Below, in pieces: positions 45,501 to 57,267 of a stretch of 64,000 nucleotides of DNA. The stretch lies in contig NC_081818.1 in the NCBI RefSeq assembly GCF_030704535.1, forward strand, positions 24,839,001 through 24,903,000. The letters run 5' to 3'. The stretch comes from Vitis vinifera (taxonomy: Eukaryota > Streptophyta > Magnoliopsida > Vitales > Vitaceae). Positions within the stretch are counted from its first letter, which is position 1, and the number at the start of each line of letters is the position of its first letter. A program made the translations under genes and the position numbers. Under the pieces are notes generated by a model. That model searched no databases and was not told the origin of the DNA. It was given only the letters and a program-made list of their open reading frames with translations.

Positions 45501-47519
45501 AAACTTTCTATTCTAATAAATTAAATAACTTGTAATATATATTTTTTAATAAAATTAAGAAGATTTATGATAATAACAATAATAATGGTATCATAAAGAT
45601 ACAATTAATTACTAAAGCTATATTTGCAAACATTTCCGAAAAAGTTCTCAAAAAGACAAATTTTTATTACAGGTTTTAGAATAATTTCCTGATATTTTTA
45701 AAATAAAAATTTGTTTATAATGTTTTTGAGTATATTTTCTTTTATTTTCAATTATTCTTAATATTTATATAATTATTTTTTTAAATAATTTAAAAGGATT
45801 AAATACCCACCATCGAAAAGTTATTTAAATACTCAAGGACACCTTTAATTACCAAACCAAAAAGAGTTTAAGAAAGAGAGGTGAATTCGGTGAATGTGTC
45901 TGAAAAATGAAAATTTTGAATTTTTTTTTTTTTTTTTTTTTTCTGGACACACTCAATTGACAGGTTGGCAGAGGAGCAGTGAGTTTATGACTGACAAGTT
46001 GGTAAAGTGGGTGTATATTCCGGCTACGGAAGGAGGAGATGGCATTAGGTCATTAATATTTGAGTGGCACCTCTCGTGATATATTGACAAGCTTGAGAAC
46101 CTTTGTACTCAATTCAATTTACTTCCCCCACTCCCTCCAACATTTTAAGTTTTAAAATCAAGCTTGTGTCCTTGTCGTCCTTTGGACAATTGGACCCCCC
46201 AGACCCTTACCCCATCTTTGCAAATTCTGCGCCTCTCCTTCGCCTCCCCTATCATTTCCCTTTGGATATCCTTTTGAGTTTTGAGTTTGGATTGGCCCTA
46301 AGGTTTGGTACCATCTTTAGCTGTCCACCAGTTGATAAACATCACCCCAAACACCGACCGCCACTAGGGTCATGTTTCTATTTGGATTGATTTAGGAAGA
46401 GCTAAAAGAAAAAGCATAAAAGTTTTTATGTTAATTTGAATTTTTTTTTTTTTAAAAAAAGCAAAGTTTAAAAATAAATTTAATATAAAAATTAGAAAAA
46501 TATTGTTTCTTGTAAAAATTTCATTTTGATTCATACAATTTTTTTTTTCAAATTTAATAAAATTTTCTCAATATTAATATTTTTTATAAAAAAAAATCAT
46601 GAGTTTGACTTTAATTTTTAACTCTAATTGAATAAAGTATTGTAACAAAGCCTCTCCATTTTGGCATTGATAATTCCGGAAAGATTTTGACCTTTTTTTT
46701 TTCACATGCTCAAAGGATACAATATATCCATAATTCAATTTTATAAGAATTTCAAAAAAATATTTAAAATATTAGAGGGTAATTTGAAAAAAAATATATC
46801 AATAAAATGAAAATTCATGGAAAACTCATAAAAATGTTAAAAAAAAAAACTTCAAATAAAAAAAGAGAGAGAGAGAAAACAAGTGATAACACACAAATTA
46901 AAGTTATTTAATTTATTATAAAAAAAATATATGTATCTTATAATTGGTGACATTTAACCACAACTCCCAAATTTATGAATTTTTGAGATCCTTTCCATGA
47001 ATTGTGGATTGAATGAGATGAAAATGAGGAATTCATAGAAAACATTTGACCCAAAATGGCAGTTGGAAGGTCAAAGAATGCTGTATAATATTTTCAACCG
47101 TTGGATTGCATCTAAATTCAAATCGAGCCATTGAATGATTAATTGAACATTGAAAAACATTTCTAACCCTTGGATTTGCATCAAGAGGATTTATTGTCAT
47201 TGGATGAAGGGAGAGACCTATTGGAGAAGCGGCCAATTTTTCACGATGTACTTGTTTTCTCTGCAACCAAACAGAGGACGGTTTCAGATTTCTCTACAAC
47301 CAAAATAGCCGAAGTTGACATGTTGCAGTTAGCCAAGGCGTGCCTTGTATTATTGACTTGATAGTAATGCTATTTTGTATTTATTTCTTGCTGTGTTTAT
47401 GAGACAAATTCCAAATTTTCAACACAAATCTGTTCCTTCAAAGTTACAAAAAAGGTAGGCAAAACAATGATCAACCATATGCGGAAAAAAGAGAAATGTG
47501 AAGAAAGAAGATCATGACA
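42571..47519. other. Long intergenic region, no gene recognised
   Basis: AT-rich tracts (42700-43260, 44240-44470, 44930-45860, 46400-47000) alternate with more balanced islands (43430-43680, 43900-44150, 44460-44900, 46100-46380, 47150-47350). The islands have short open frames but no domain or splice support. A T-run sits near 45916-45940. The 44257-44460 block resembles 13040-13410. Confidence 0.45.
44626..44669. promoter_or_regulatory. Two CACGTG G-boxes 38 bases apart
   Basis: CACGTG at 44626-44631 and again at 44664-44669, the latter in ACACGTGGC, the strong ABRE form bound by bZIP factors in abscisic-acid and light responses. No recognised gene starts close by: the ICE1-type gene begins 2.3 kb to the left and the SDR gene ends 2.8 kb to the right. 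Function is open. Confidence 0.35.
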
Positions 47520-49470
47520 CTACACAACCTGATCAGGAGAAGGAAACCCAAGAGTTTTAAAGCATGTGAATCCTCCATCCACCACCAGGTTATGTCCTGT
47601 TACATATTTTGCTTCATCAGATGCCAAGTACAAGGCTGCATGAGCTATGTCACTTTCTTCACACTTCGTCCCCTTCAGCTCCCCCAATCCATTCACTATT
47701 TTCGCTATCTGTTCTTGCGTCGCACCCGGGTAGAACATCGATAATTGGCTCACCACCTGCGGTGTGGGAATAGGAGATGGTGATATACAATTGATCCTAA
47801 CCCCATACTGGCATAACTCATATGATATGGCCTTCACAATTCCGGGAATAGCAAATTTGGATATGGAGTACGGATGCGGGCCAAGCCCACCCATTAGCCC
47901 ACTAATGCTAGCTGTGCATAGAATGGAACCTGAGCCCACTGGGATCATAACCCGGGCGGCATGCTTAATCCCCGCAATGGCACCCCGAACGTTGACACCC
48001 ATGACCCGATCAAACTCCGCTAGGTCTAGATCAGCAATGCCCGGTGGGATCGCCTTGCCTGCTATTCCAGCGTTATTGAACATTATGTCCAGTTTTCCAT
48101 GGCTAGCCATGGCAGTGTCTACTGCTTCTGCTACTTGGGCCTCAACCGAAACATCGCAGCAGACAAACTGGGCCTGTGGGCCCAAAAACTTGGCGACTTG
48201 TGGGCCTTGTTGTGAATCAACGTCAGCAATAATGACTTGGGCTCCATGTTGGATGAACTCAGAGGCTGCAGCCCTTCCAAGCCCACTTGCTCCTCCTGTT
48301 ATCATAGCTACTTTGCCTTGTAGCCTGGGTTGAGAGCAAACAGAGTTTCAATCAATCCCCTTCCATCCGAAAATATGGGATAAAAGACAAAACTGGTCGT
48401 CTTCTCTAGACAAAAGCTAGCTAAGGAACATGAAGAAGAAACGAATTTTCATGATTCATGATGAGAATAAGGATAATAATACTATCTGTCGACCCATCAA
48501 AACCATCAATCGGATGAATTATTTTTGGTGGATAATTGTGTGGACCATACCGAACTTTCTCCGGATCCACCCAAGACAATGTGACTGATAACCAAATGTC
48601 AAAGACAGAAGGGCAGGCATAATCAATAGTGACCGACGTTGATGACCTGTTTCATGCTAAGAAAGTTGGACACAGCCCTGAAATCTGGCGCATTTCAAGC
48701 AGCAGTGGAAAAGTAATCACGTCTCAAACTATATATTATAAATTAATTATTCATTATTTATAGAAGAAAAATGAAAATCTGGGGTCCAAAACCTGGAAGT
48801 GGATGGTGTATGTGGTTGACTTTTAATTTACAAGTTCTTGCACATTTGATTAATTACTTGTAAAAATGTTAACCGTTTGATTAATTACTTGTCACGTTTG
48901 ATGATAGAAAAGGGACCACTCACAACGAATTAAGGGAACTTTCCTAGATATAGGCTATGACCATGTTACACATTCTGATTACTTGTCACACTTGGAGGTA
49001 GGAAAAGGACTACCCAATTAAGGGAACTTCAGAACATTTGTCTTTTCTTTTTTCTTTTTTTATTAAAAAAAATAAAATAAATAAACCTTCCTCTAAAAAT
49101 TTGCTGAGGGGGGTGGTAACCAGCCTCACCAGACTGAGAAACGAGAAACATTTATATTACTATAACACCCCTACCTTTGCTGCTGCATCCAAGCGGTTGG
49201 TTTGTTTCAGAGCAAGAAACACCATTACGGGGTTAACAGCAGGTAAAATAATATGAATAAAAAGTCGATCATGAGCTCTCACCTTCCACCGCTGCTGGTC
49301 GTCGAAGCAAATCTCACGCTATTTCGGAGCAAATCACCGCAAATCCACTTGACTTCTCTGAAGAATCAGACAAATAATCGACTTCAAAACCTAGAGGGAG
49401 TGAAGGAAAGCGGACAAGTAGAAAGAGAGAAACTGTTGTGTGCAGACCTGGATAACGATCTGAGCACCAT
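47520..49470 (-). CDS. Short-chain dehydrogenase/reductase, SDR110C type (2 exons, 275 aa)
   Basis: Exon 1 is tiny (49448-49470, MVLRSLS plus two bases); exon 2 is 47520-48324. The AG/G split completes an Arg codon and gives MVLRSLSRLQGKVAMITGG. The Rossmann cofactor motif TGGASGLG is near residue 17, D-V (CDVS) and NNAG follow, the catalytic Ser sits in SISG and the catalytic pair in YSISK. The end GHNLVVDGGFTCFKTLGFP matches the Arabidopsis At3g26760/At3g26770 group. An Asp after the second strand (IIADVD) implies NAD(H) preference. Relatives include ABA2 and secoisolariciresinol dehydrogenase, but the substrate is not readable. The leader is shorter than in the Arabidopsis proteins, so a further small exon in the 1.1-kb intron cannot be excluded, although none was found. 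Confidence 0.87.
48838..49030. repeat. Tandem duplication inside the SDR intron
   Basis: GATTAATTACTTGTCACG... AGAAAAGGGACCACTC... GAATTAAGGGAACTT is followed by GATTACTTGTCACAC... GGAAAAGGACTACCCAATTAAGGGAACTT. Two diverged copies of about 75 bases, with a third partial TTAATTACTTGTAAA unit to the left. Non-coding. Confidence 0.6.
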
Positions 49471-52400
49471 GTCGGCGGGCAGTGAGCGAGAGAGACACTC
49501 CGGCGGATCTCAGGCCGTTGGAAGAGCTTAACCCTTAAACAGAGAAACAAAAGGGAGGGAACTTAAAGACGGAGATGAATAACGTCTTCGCAGCTGTACT
49601 GGACACACATTTCCATGCAGAGAGAGCCGACTTGAAGAAGACTCGCACCACCAAGGACCTGTCCTATTTAATGATCACAACTCAACCCCTTTTTTCCCCC
49701 CTTTTTTTTCCTTTTCTTTTCCACGGAATTTGGTATATATCATCGCAGGATCTACTATCTAAGGTGACAATTTGTCTTTGACAGATTCATAGCCCATTAT
49801 TATAATTGGGTCCCGTCCTCCCGATCTATAAAACTTTGATCTTAATCAACGAATCGTAACTTGTCTTTATTTTGCCTATCTTTAAAATATTTAAGAAAAA
49901 CCGTCAACCGGCGGCGACCGGGGACACCATAGTGGGAGTGGATTTTACGCAAATAATATTGTGATATATGCAAGTCAAAAGAAGTACACATATCATCAGC
50001 GAGATTTGATTCTTTCCTCCCAATTAAATTCATTGGACCGACTATTTATTATTTTAACTTTATTCATGAATATATATTATGGTGAATCGGTGATGGATAA
50101 AATAAAGGTCAAAGTAAACCTACAAAACCTACAAAAGGGTAGCCTACAGGCTACAGGCCATTCCGTGTTGGGATCTCTTTTCTTCAATGGTGCACTACTT
50201 CTATTGATTGCTGTTGACAAGGGCTCTCAGCAAAAGGTAAAATTCGCCACACTTTCACAGTAACTGCCATCAGTATGGGTACCCGGCAGGCCGGCACCTA
50301 CCACCCAGCAATTCCGAAGCTCTGAATCTCAAGGGTGGTTCGGTGATGAGATGATGGAGGGATGTGGGCCGTTCGATGGGCTCTGGATATGAGTTTAGAG
50401 ATCAGGGATGTTGGATTCACTGCCCCCCATCTGCTGTACACATTCATAATCCATTTATGTTCTGTCAGATAATTTTCTGGTGACAGGTGGGTAACAACTA
50501 ACTACTCCCGAAGAGTGTGAGGCCTTTTTCACTTTTTGTTATGAAAGGAGATTTGAGAGGGAACTCTTTTATTGCTTTTCGTAACGAAAAGCGCAGAGGA
50601 TAGGATTATGAATAAAGGGCGAAGATTGTTGCGTGCAGCAAATCCCATCATTAAAGAGGAGTACATGGATTATATAGAACATTTTTTAAATGGATATATT
50701 ATTATAATATTATATTAATATTTTAAATTAAAAAAAAAAAAATTATGAGATGAAAATGAACTTGTATAGAGTATATGTATAATTTGGATGATGATATGAA
50801 AGAAAATATAAGATGTGTTTTAAAACTTAATAATTATATATAATTTTATCATATTTCATTTATGAATGTAGGTAAGGTCAGTCGAACTATATTAAAACTT
50901 TTATTCGATTATTTTATTCTTGTATTCTTAAATTAATATTTTTAACATTAAAATTTTCACTTACATGACAAATTATTATCAAAACTTCTATTGGCACACC
51001 GATAAAAATAGCTCTCATGGTATATTATAAGATGAGGAGATAATTCATAATAGGGTGGTCGGTTGGAGAAAATAGCAAAACATATAAAATAAATAGAATC
51101 ATGTAATTAAGAAAAATAGAAGGTTGTCCTTTTATTGAGGTTTTGGAGACAAGCCTTAGACACCCAAAATGATTCCACAAAGTGAGGGGTTGGTTGGGGA
51201 TTAGATTAAGCACTCTCTATCATTAAAATTAAGTTCGAGCACTTTGGTGATTGTGCGTCCTTTGGATCATACATGTGGGGTTACGTATCATCATGGTGCT
51301 GGAATGGGCCTCATTTTTTTTCCGATTTAACGGAAGGGGTTGGGATTCCGTGTGTGTGAGCCCTTGCTATTTCATGGCTTTTCACGTGGATCCACGTGGT
51401 CCTGCATGGAACCTGCTTCGACATATCCAATCAGTAAGTCGTTGTCAACTTGACACGTGGTCACTAATTAATGGATCCCCTGACCAGGGGAGTAAACCAT
51501 CCTGGGCTCTACGGCCCACAAATATCATCCAGAAACAAAGCCCAGCCCACTTGGCAAGATTCTGGAGATACAAAATATTGACTTCAATATTCCGTAATCA
51601 AACGTGGTTGATCGTTGCCTAATAAAATTTAAATGTAATAAATAATTGACAGTTGGGAAATTCTATAAAAAAATTATTTTATTTTTGGACAGGTCAGATC
51701 CAGCTCTCTTGTTCCAGACACGGTGTCATCTCCAGTTTAGGTACACCTAACAAGACATGAACGTCTGCTCACAACTACATAAATCATGGGATAATTAAAT
51801 ACTATGATAATAAAAAAAAAATGGATATTCTTTTTCCTCTCACTGATCATGTTCTTAGAGGGCAACTGGTGATTGGACGAAAATATTAATTTTTTTACCA
51901 CATTAATAATAAGACAAAGATAGGAGAGAGAAGGGGTTGTTGTAAAGTCAGGTTGTTCCATGGCGAATTTAAGAAAAAGGAAAGGTGAGAAGGACCTCAT
52001 AGGTAAGGTAAGGGGGTATAAGGAGGAATACCAACAGAAGGTTGTTAACGATGGGTGGCAGAGCTGGCATGTGACACGTTGTAGCCGGTGCATGTGGATC
52101 CCGTTGAAATTTACCACGAAGAAGGGAAAAGTTAATAAGAAGGTGCTTAATTAATTACATAAAAAGCTAGGAGATTGATTGCTTTTTACCCTCCTGCACT
52201 TCCCAATCCGTCCTTAATAATTGTTTCATGAGAGGAAACAAAGGAAACTATGTTTGAGATGGATGTCAAACCATTAAAATTAGGAAGAATAATGGGATGG
52301 GTGGGTCTAGATAGGTTATTCTTATCCCGATTCTATCTCATTTATATAAACGTATTCTTATTCATGTTGTGATGGAAAATTTAAATGGGATGAGTACGAG

Positions 52401-52650
52401 AATTTCTTGTTTAACTCTTTGTCTTTTCACGGATGACAGTAAGATTGGGTTGAAAGCCAAATGAAAAGATCATTAATCTATGATCAATTTAAAGAATGCC
52501 CTACTAGATTAGAAGTCAAACAATGAAATCACTCTCCGCTTGTTTTGAAGAACCGCTATTAGATACAATTCTTCTCCAATTAAAGCAATCTTTGCTTGTT
52601 TTTATCATGGTGGGAACAATGGTCACTTTGAAACTCTTAGAATTCTAAAA
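49471..52650. other. Divergent intergenic region, left part, no gene recognised
   Basis: 49471 to about 49760 holds the SDR leader and promoter. 49800-50660 and 51240-51640 are of balanced composition with short open frames but no recognisable product. 50680-51010 is AT-rich. 51960-52150 has a basic open frame of 64 codons without family resemblance. Confidence 0.4.
51383..51460. promoter_or_regulatory. Three CACGTG G-boxes, two in a 16-bp perfect palindrome
   Basis: CACGTGGATCCACGTG at 51383-51398 is its own reverse complement and holds two G-boxes; a third lies at 51454-51459 within GACACGTGGTC. Such clusters bind bZIP, bHLH and PIF-type factors. It sits about 1.9 kb upstream of the SDR start and 2.9 kb upstream of the ClpC-like start, too far to assign with confidence. 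Confidence 0.4.
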
Positions 52651-52948
52651 CTATGTTTGGTTTGGGAAAATACGAGGGAAAATGAGAGGAAAAAAAAAAG
52701 AAGAAAGGAAAATAACAAAACAAGATTAAAATCAATAAATTATTTTATGTGTTATTTCAAACTCATATAACTTATTTTTCATTTTTTTACTTAAAGATTA
52801 AATAATTTAAAAATATATAAATTTTTAATAATTTTAATTGTATTTGATTTTCTTTTATATTTTTTATATTGAAACCAAATATAAAAAAACCATTTTTATT
52901 AACGTTTTATTTTTATTTCCTTAATACTTTCCAAAATCAAATATAACC
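52651..52948. repeat. Copy B of the AT-rich miniature repeat
   Basis: Imperfect inverted ends: TATGTTTGGTTTGGGAAAA at the left pairs with TTTCCAAAATCAAATATA at the right. The interior shares AATAAATTATTTTAT, TAAATAATTTAAAAAT and TTTGATTTTCTTTT phrases with copy C (53256-53512) and copy A (19735-20015). Non-coding. Confidence 0.5.
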
Positions 52949-53255
52949 TACAAGAATGAGTGTTTTAGTGCTAGATCTAAAAGCTCTCAAAACATTCGAT
53001 TTCTTCATTAATTTTTATTTCACTAAAAAAGGTCTCAAGAGTAATACTGTTATCATTTTTAAATTAATTTTTTTCTGAAGTGAAAATTCTTTTAATAAAA
53101 TCATTTAAACACTTATAAAGTTGATATCGTGTTCAAGTCAAACACATAAGAAAAAAGTTGATATTGAATTAAAAAAATAATTTTTACCTTTCTAAAAGTA
53201 GATCAAAATAATAATCATACAAAGTTACAAAGAGATGTTAAATATATTTACTAGT

Positions 53256-53512
53256 ATATTTGATTTTTAAAAATTACAAAAAAAATATATATATAAAAAA
53301 ATATAAAAAATAAAAATTAGATTTAAAATTAATAAATTATTTTTATATATTATTTCAAACTTTTTATATTTATTTTTCCTCTCCTAATATGAACATTAAA
53401 TAATTTAAAATGTATAAATTTTTAATTAATCATATTTGATTTTCTTTTGATTTTTACATGATGAAGCCAAATGCTAGAAAAATCATTTTTCTTAATCAAT
53501 ATTTTTGGGAAG
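53256..53512. repeat. Copy C of the AT-rich miniature repeat
   Basis: Same block order as copy B, 300 bases away in the same orientation, with the ending GCCAAATGCTAGAAAAATCA in place of copy B's right edge. The two may be independent insertions or a local duplication. Confidence 0.45.
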
Positions 53513-53750
53513 GTAAATATCTCTTTACATCTATCTTTTTTTTAATAAATAAATAAAAATTAAGTGCTAAATGACAAGAACCTCATCCCCACATCCCCAC
53601 CCAAAACATGATACTTATTTATTTATTTATTTATTTTTAAATTTATAATTTTAAAAGTAAAAAACAAAAGTTAACAAATATACCCAACATTTTTCTTCCC
53701 CAATTACTGTGCATTTGTGTATGCAGGCGTGGAAATATGTAACTACAAAT

Positions 53751-53850
53751 AAGTTGTTTGAAAAAGATCATAAAGTCCCAACTATGGAGCTAGGCCATTG
53801 AAGAGGAGCATTGTTAGTTTCTTGTAAGTTAACTTGGCCCAGATCATCCT
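53751..53850 (+). pseudogene. Fragment of a lost ClpC-like gene copy (C-terminal coding remnant)
   Basis: TATGGAGCTAGGCCATTGAA and the following GAGCATTGTTAGTTTCTTG match, with few changes, 56369-56420 of the ClpC-like gene downstream (TATGGAGCAAGGCCATTGAG, GGCCATTGTTAGTCTCTTG), the codons for [14 protein letters not shown]. To the left, AAGTTGTTTGAAAAAG matches AAGCTGGTTGAAGAAG. No frame survives. About 470 bases later the full ClpC-like gene starts, so this is the tail of a head-to-tail duplicate that was otherwise deleted. Confidence 0.75.
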
Positions 53851-54245
53851 GAGAGAGAATACAGACAGAGACAGTCATTATAGCCTGGCTTGAAGGCCAA
53901 CATCCAAAAGTTTCAAATCTCTCAAGCTGTTATGAATATAAAAAGGCATTGGTTCTTCTGCAATTCACAGTTGCTAGCAAACAAGGATATTCTCTTGTCA
54001 TAGACAGAACTTGTAAGGTACCCAAGCAACACAACTCATTTGAGTCCAGTAAAGAAGCAATTGTGATAAATGTAATGGAAGCCAAGGGGACAGCACGTAC
54101 TTGTAGAAGAAAACTAGGAGACTGATCACTGTTTACCTTGTTTAGCTACACACTCTTCGGAATCCCAAGCAATTAATGGTGTTGGAAACTGGTGGTTCCT
54201 CTAATGCAGCATTGGATTTGATGACATTCGGTAGTACTTTTATGC

Positions 54246-54252
54246 TATAAAA
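54246..54252 (+). promoter_or_regulatory. TATA box of the ClpC-like gene
   Basis: TATAAAA lies 69-75 bases before the ATG at 54321. This gives a short leader of about 45 bases with no upstream ATG and supports the short N-terminus as a real start. Confidence 0.55.
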
Positions 54253-54320
54253 CAGAAGAAAGTAGCAACATTCTTTATACCCATACTTCTCTCAGAAAAA
54301 AATATTCAACACACAGAACA

Positions 54321-56481
54321 ATGGAGAAGCTTGAGCAGAAGACTTTTAAGACCGATATGCTTAACAAATATGGCACAGACTTGACCAAACTGGCTGAACA
54401 GGTAATCTTCCCCAATACCCCCATAGGCATTCCCTACGCAATCTCTCTCCCAAATTTCAGTATGACTTAATGCAGTACTATACTTCCTAACATCTTTTGT
54501 TGTTTCTGTGGGTGTATGAACTATTTTGAAGAATAAATTAGACCCAGTAATGGGACGCCAAATGCAGATAGAGCGAGTTATGCAGATACTGTGCAAGAGA
54601 AGAAAAAATAACCCATGTCTCATTGGTGATCCTGGTGTTGGGAAAACAGTGATTGCAGAAGGGTTTGCACAGGACATTGCAAAGTCCAGAGCCCCATTCA
54701 AACTCTTGCAGAAGAAGGTTAATTACCATACTCCAGAGCTATATAAAGTAGATTATTAGATAATATTTGTAGCGTAGATTAATTCCCTAATAACTAGCTC
54801 TGTTTTACAGGTATTCTCTTTGGACATAAGCCGTCTCATTGCAGGATCATCAAATAGAGGAGAATTTGAAGCAAGATTGATGAATGTGGTTGATGAAGTG
54901 AAACTGTGAAAGGAAGTGAAGGAGAAATAATACTCTTCATAGATGAGGCACACACACTGGTTGGCGCAGGATCTGGAGGCCAGGCGTTAGATGCTGCTAA
55001 CATATTGAAACCAGCACTTGCCAAGGGAGAGCTAAAGGTATTAGTTTCATATGGTTCCTCTCCAGTATCCATAAGCAATAGTAGAAACTAGAAACTAGCT
55101 CAACTCAATCTCTTTGTTTCAGTGCATTGCAGCTACAACCGTAGATGAATACGTGAAGTATATCGAAAAAGACCCGGCTTTGAAGAGGCGTTTTCAGCCA
55201 GTAGATGTCCCCGAGCCATCAGTTGAAGATGCCATTGAGATTCTGAAAGGTCTAAGCAAAAAGTATGAAGCTCACCACCATGTCCAGTATTCAGACAATG
55301 CATTAATCGCTGCTGCACGTTTGTCAAGCCAATACATCAGGTTGTTCTATTCAAATTATGATACTCAAATCTGTTCCATGACTATTTTCCTAATAAACCA
55401 TATTTTATTTTCTATATTTTTCAGTGAATACTACCTTCCTGACAAAGCTATAGACTTGATTGACGAGGCTGGGGCTCGTGTCCAACTTCATCAACCACGA
55501 ATGTCTACCAAGATTCCCACCATCACAGAGATGGACATACAGCATATCATCTCTTCCCGGACTGGAATCCCCCTAGAGAAACTTTCTGCTAAAGAATTGA
55601 TGAAGCTCGTTGACATGGAAGAAACACCCAGAGAAAGTATTATCGGCCAGGATGATGCTGTCAAAGCAATATGTCGGGCCCTTCGCAGAGATGGTGCCGG
55701 CATAAGGGACCCCACACGCCCAATAGCAAGCTTCTTATTCACAGGCCCTACCGGTGTTGGGAAAACAGAACTTGCTAAATTAATTGCTCTAGAATACTTT
55801 GGGTCCAAAGAAGCAATGGTGAGGATAGATATGAGCGAATACATGGAAAAGCACACGGTGTCGAGACTATGTGGCTCGCCACCAGGCTACGTCGGCCACG
55901 ATGAAGGAGGCCAGCTGACAGAGGCCGTCCGGCGTCGGCCCTACAATTTAGTTCTGTTTGATGAGATTGAAAAAGCTCATCGAGATGTGATGAATGTAAT
56001 GCTTCAGATTCTGGACGATGGACGGCTAACAGACGGCAAAGGCCGAACAGTTGATTTCAAGAACACCCTTATCATAATGACATCAAATATTGGAGGCAGC
56101 CTGATTACCCAGACCAAAATTCAACTAGGATTTGAGCAGGTCAAAAACCTAGTAGCTGAAGAATTGAAGAAAAATTTCCTGCCGGAGTTCTTGAACAGGT
56201 TAGACGAAGTGATTGTGTTCAAGCAGTTGTCAAAGCCTCAGCTGAGGGAGATCGTAGATATAAGACTGGAAGAAGTGTATACAAGGTTTGAAGAGGCCAA
56301 GAATATAAATGTGGAAGTAACTGAGGAGCTGAAGGAGAAGCTGGTTGAAGAAGGATTCAGCCCGGGGTATGGAGCAAGGCCATTGAGAAGGGCCATTGTT
56401 AGTCTCTTGGAAGACAAGGTGGCTGATATGATCCTCGAAGGAACCATTGTCGAGGGAGATACAGTGTCAATAGGCATATAA
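54321..56481 (+). pseudogene. Compact ClpC-like AAA+ chaperone gene lacking N and M domains; apparent frameshift in exon 3
   Basis: Exons: 54321-54401, 54532-54717, 54811-55037, 55123-55340, 55425-56481. ClpC landmarks in order: [23 protein letters not shown]1 Walker A GDPGVGKT, Walker [24 protein letters not shown]-like ([16 protein letters not shown]), D2 Walker A GPTGVGKT, Walker [12 protein letters not shown], sensor IIMTSNIGG and the C-terminal [10 protein letters not shown]. ClpC unfolds substrates for the plastid Clp protease. Here the N domain and transit peptide are missing, the coiled-coil M insertion is gone (the frame runs from [10 protein letters not shown] almost directly to the D2 lead-in), and the tail stops at EGDTVSIGI. 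Exon 3 is 227 bases, one short of a multiple of three, and the frame breaks near 54905 between D1 Walker A and B. The 84-base intron 4 is open in frame. It is a pseudogene, or an active gene with an assembly error or different splicing. Confidence 0.75.
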
Positions 56482-56761
56482 TAAACTCATAGAGCAAGGG
56501 GACGAAGTTGCGAATAAAAAGGATCTAACCGCTCTTGGTTATTGATATATTATGGAGATAAACATATTTATGATTTCTAGCATTTTATTTTTCTTATAAT
56601 AAATTAATATAAATTTACAAAATAGTCCATCAAATAATATATTTTTTAGATTTAATTACAAAAAAAAAAAATTGACATTTGACAACAATTAGAAAGACAA
56701 GAAAAAGGGATAATGAAAAGTAAAATATTGGTGATAAGAGGAAAGTGAAATATTGTTTAAG

Positions 56762-57267
56762 TAGGGATGGCAATGGAGCGGGTTTTTTTTCGGGTACTCG
56801 CCGTGCCCCGCTCCTAATGGGACGAGATTCAATTTTAATAAACGGGTTTGAGACGGGTTTAAAATTTTTTTAAAAACCCGGAGCGGGTTCGGGTGTTGCT
56901 CCGTCCCGCCCCGATTATATATAAAATTAAATTAAATTTAAATTTTATTTTACTATTTTTAATATATAGATAGATAATAATAATATATTTTTAATAAAAT
57001 AAGTTATAAATATATAATAATTTAATTATTTATAAAATATATTTATTTTAATGTGATTAAAATTTTTAAAAGTAATTTTTTTTTAAAAAAAATTAAAATT
57101 AAAAAAAAAGAAGTTAAATGGGACGGGACGGGGCGGGTATGAGAATTTATTATACCCCGTCCCGTTTAATTTTTTAAATGGGACGGGGGATTGGAATTGT
57201 TTTGAATAAATGGGGCGGGGTTGGGATGGGAGCGACCCGTCCCGAATCCGCTCCGTTGCCATTCCTA
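56762..57267. mobile_element. hAT-type MITE, 506 bp, with 8-bp target duplication
   Basis: Ends TAGGGATGGCAATGGAGCGG and its complement CCGCTCCGTTGCCATTCCTA. Flanks TGTTTAAG (56754-56761) and TGTTCAAG (57268-57275) are 8-bp direct repeats with one change, the hAT hallmark. GC-rich subterminal tracts (GACGGGACGGGGCGGG and CCCGTCCCG-like) bracket an AT-rich core. No coding capacity. Confidence 0.85.

Noticed and set aside
49038-49256. Possible middle exon of the SDR gene or a plus-strand gene (KRLVCFRARNTITGLTA)
   Set aside because: No AG acceptor lies in a usable place on the minus strand, and the two-exon SDR model already closes in phase. The plus-strand frame has no domain.
51251-51622. 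123-codon plus-strand open frame near the G-box cluster
   Set aside because: No recognisable domain, odd composition and no splice or TATA support. Probably chance.
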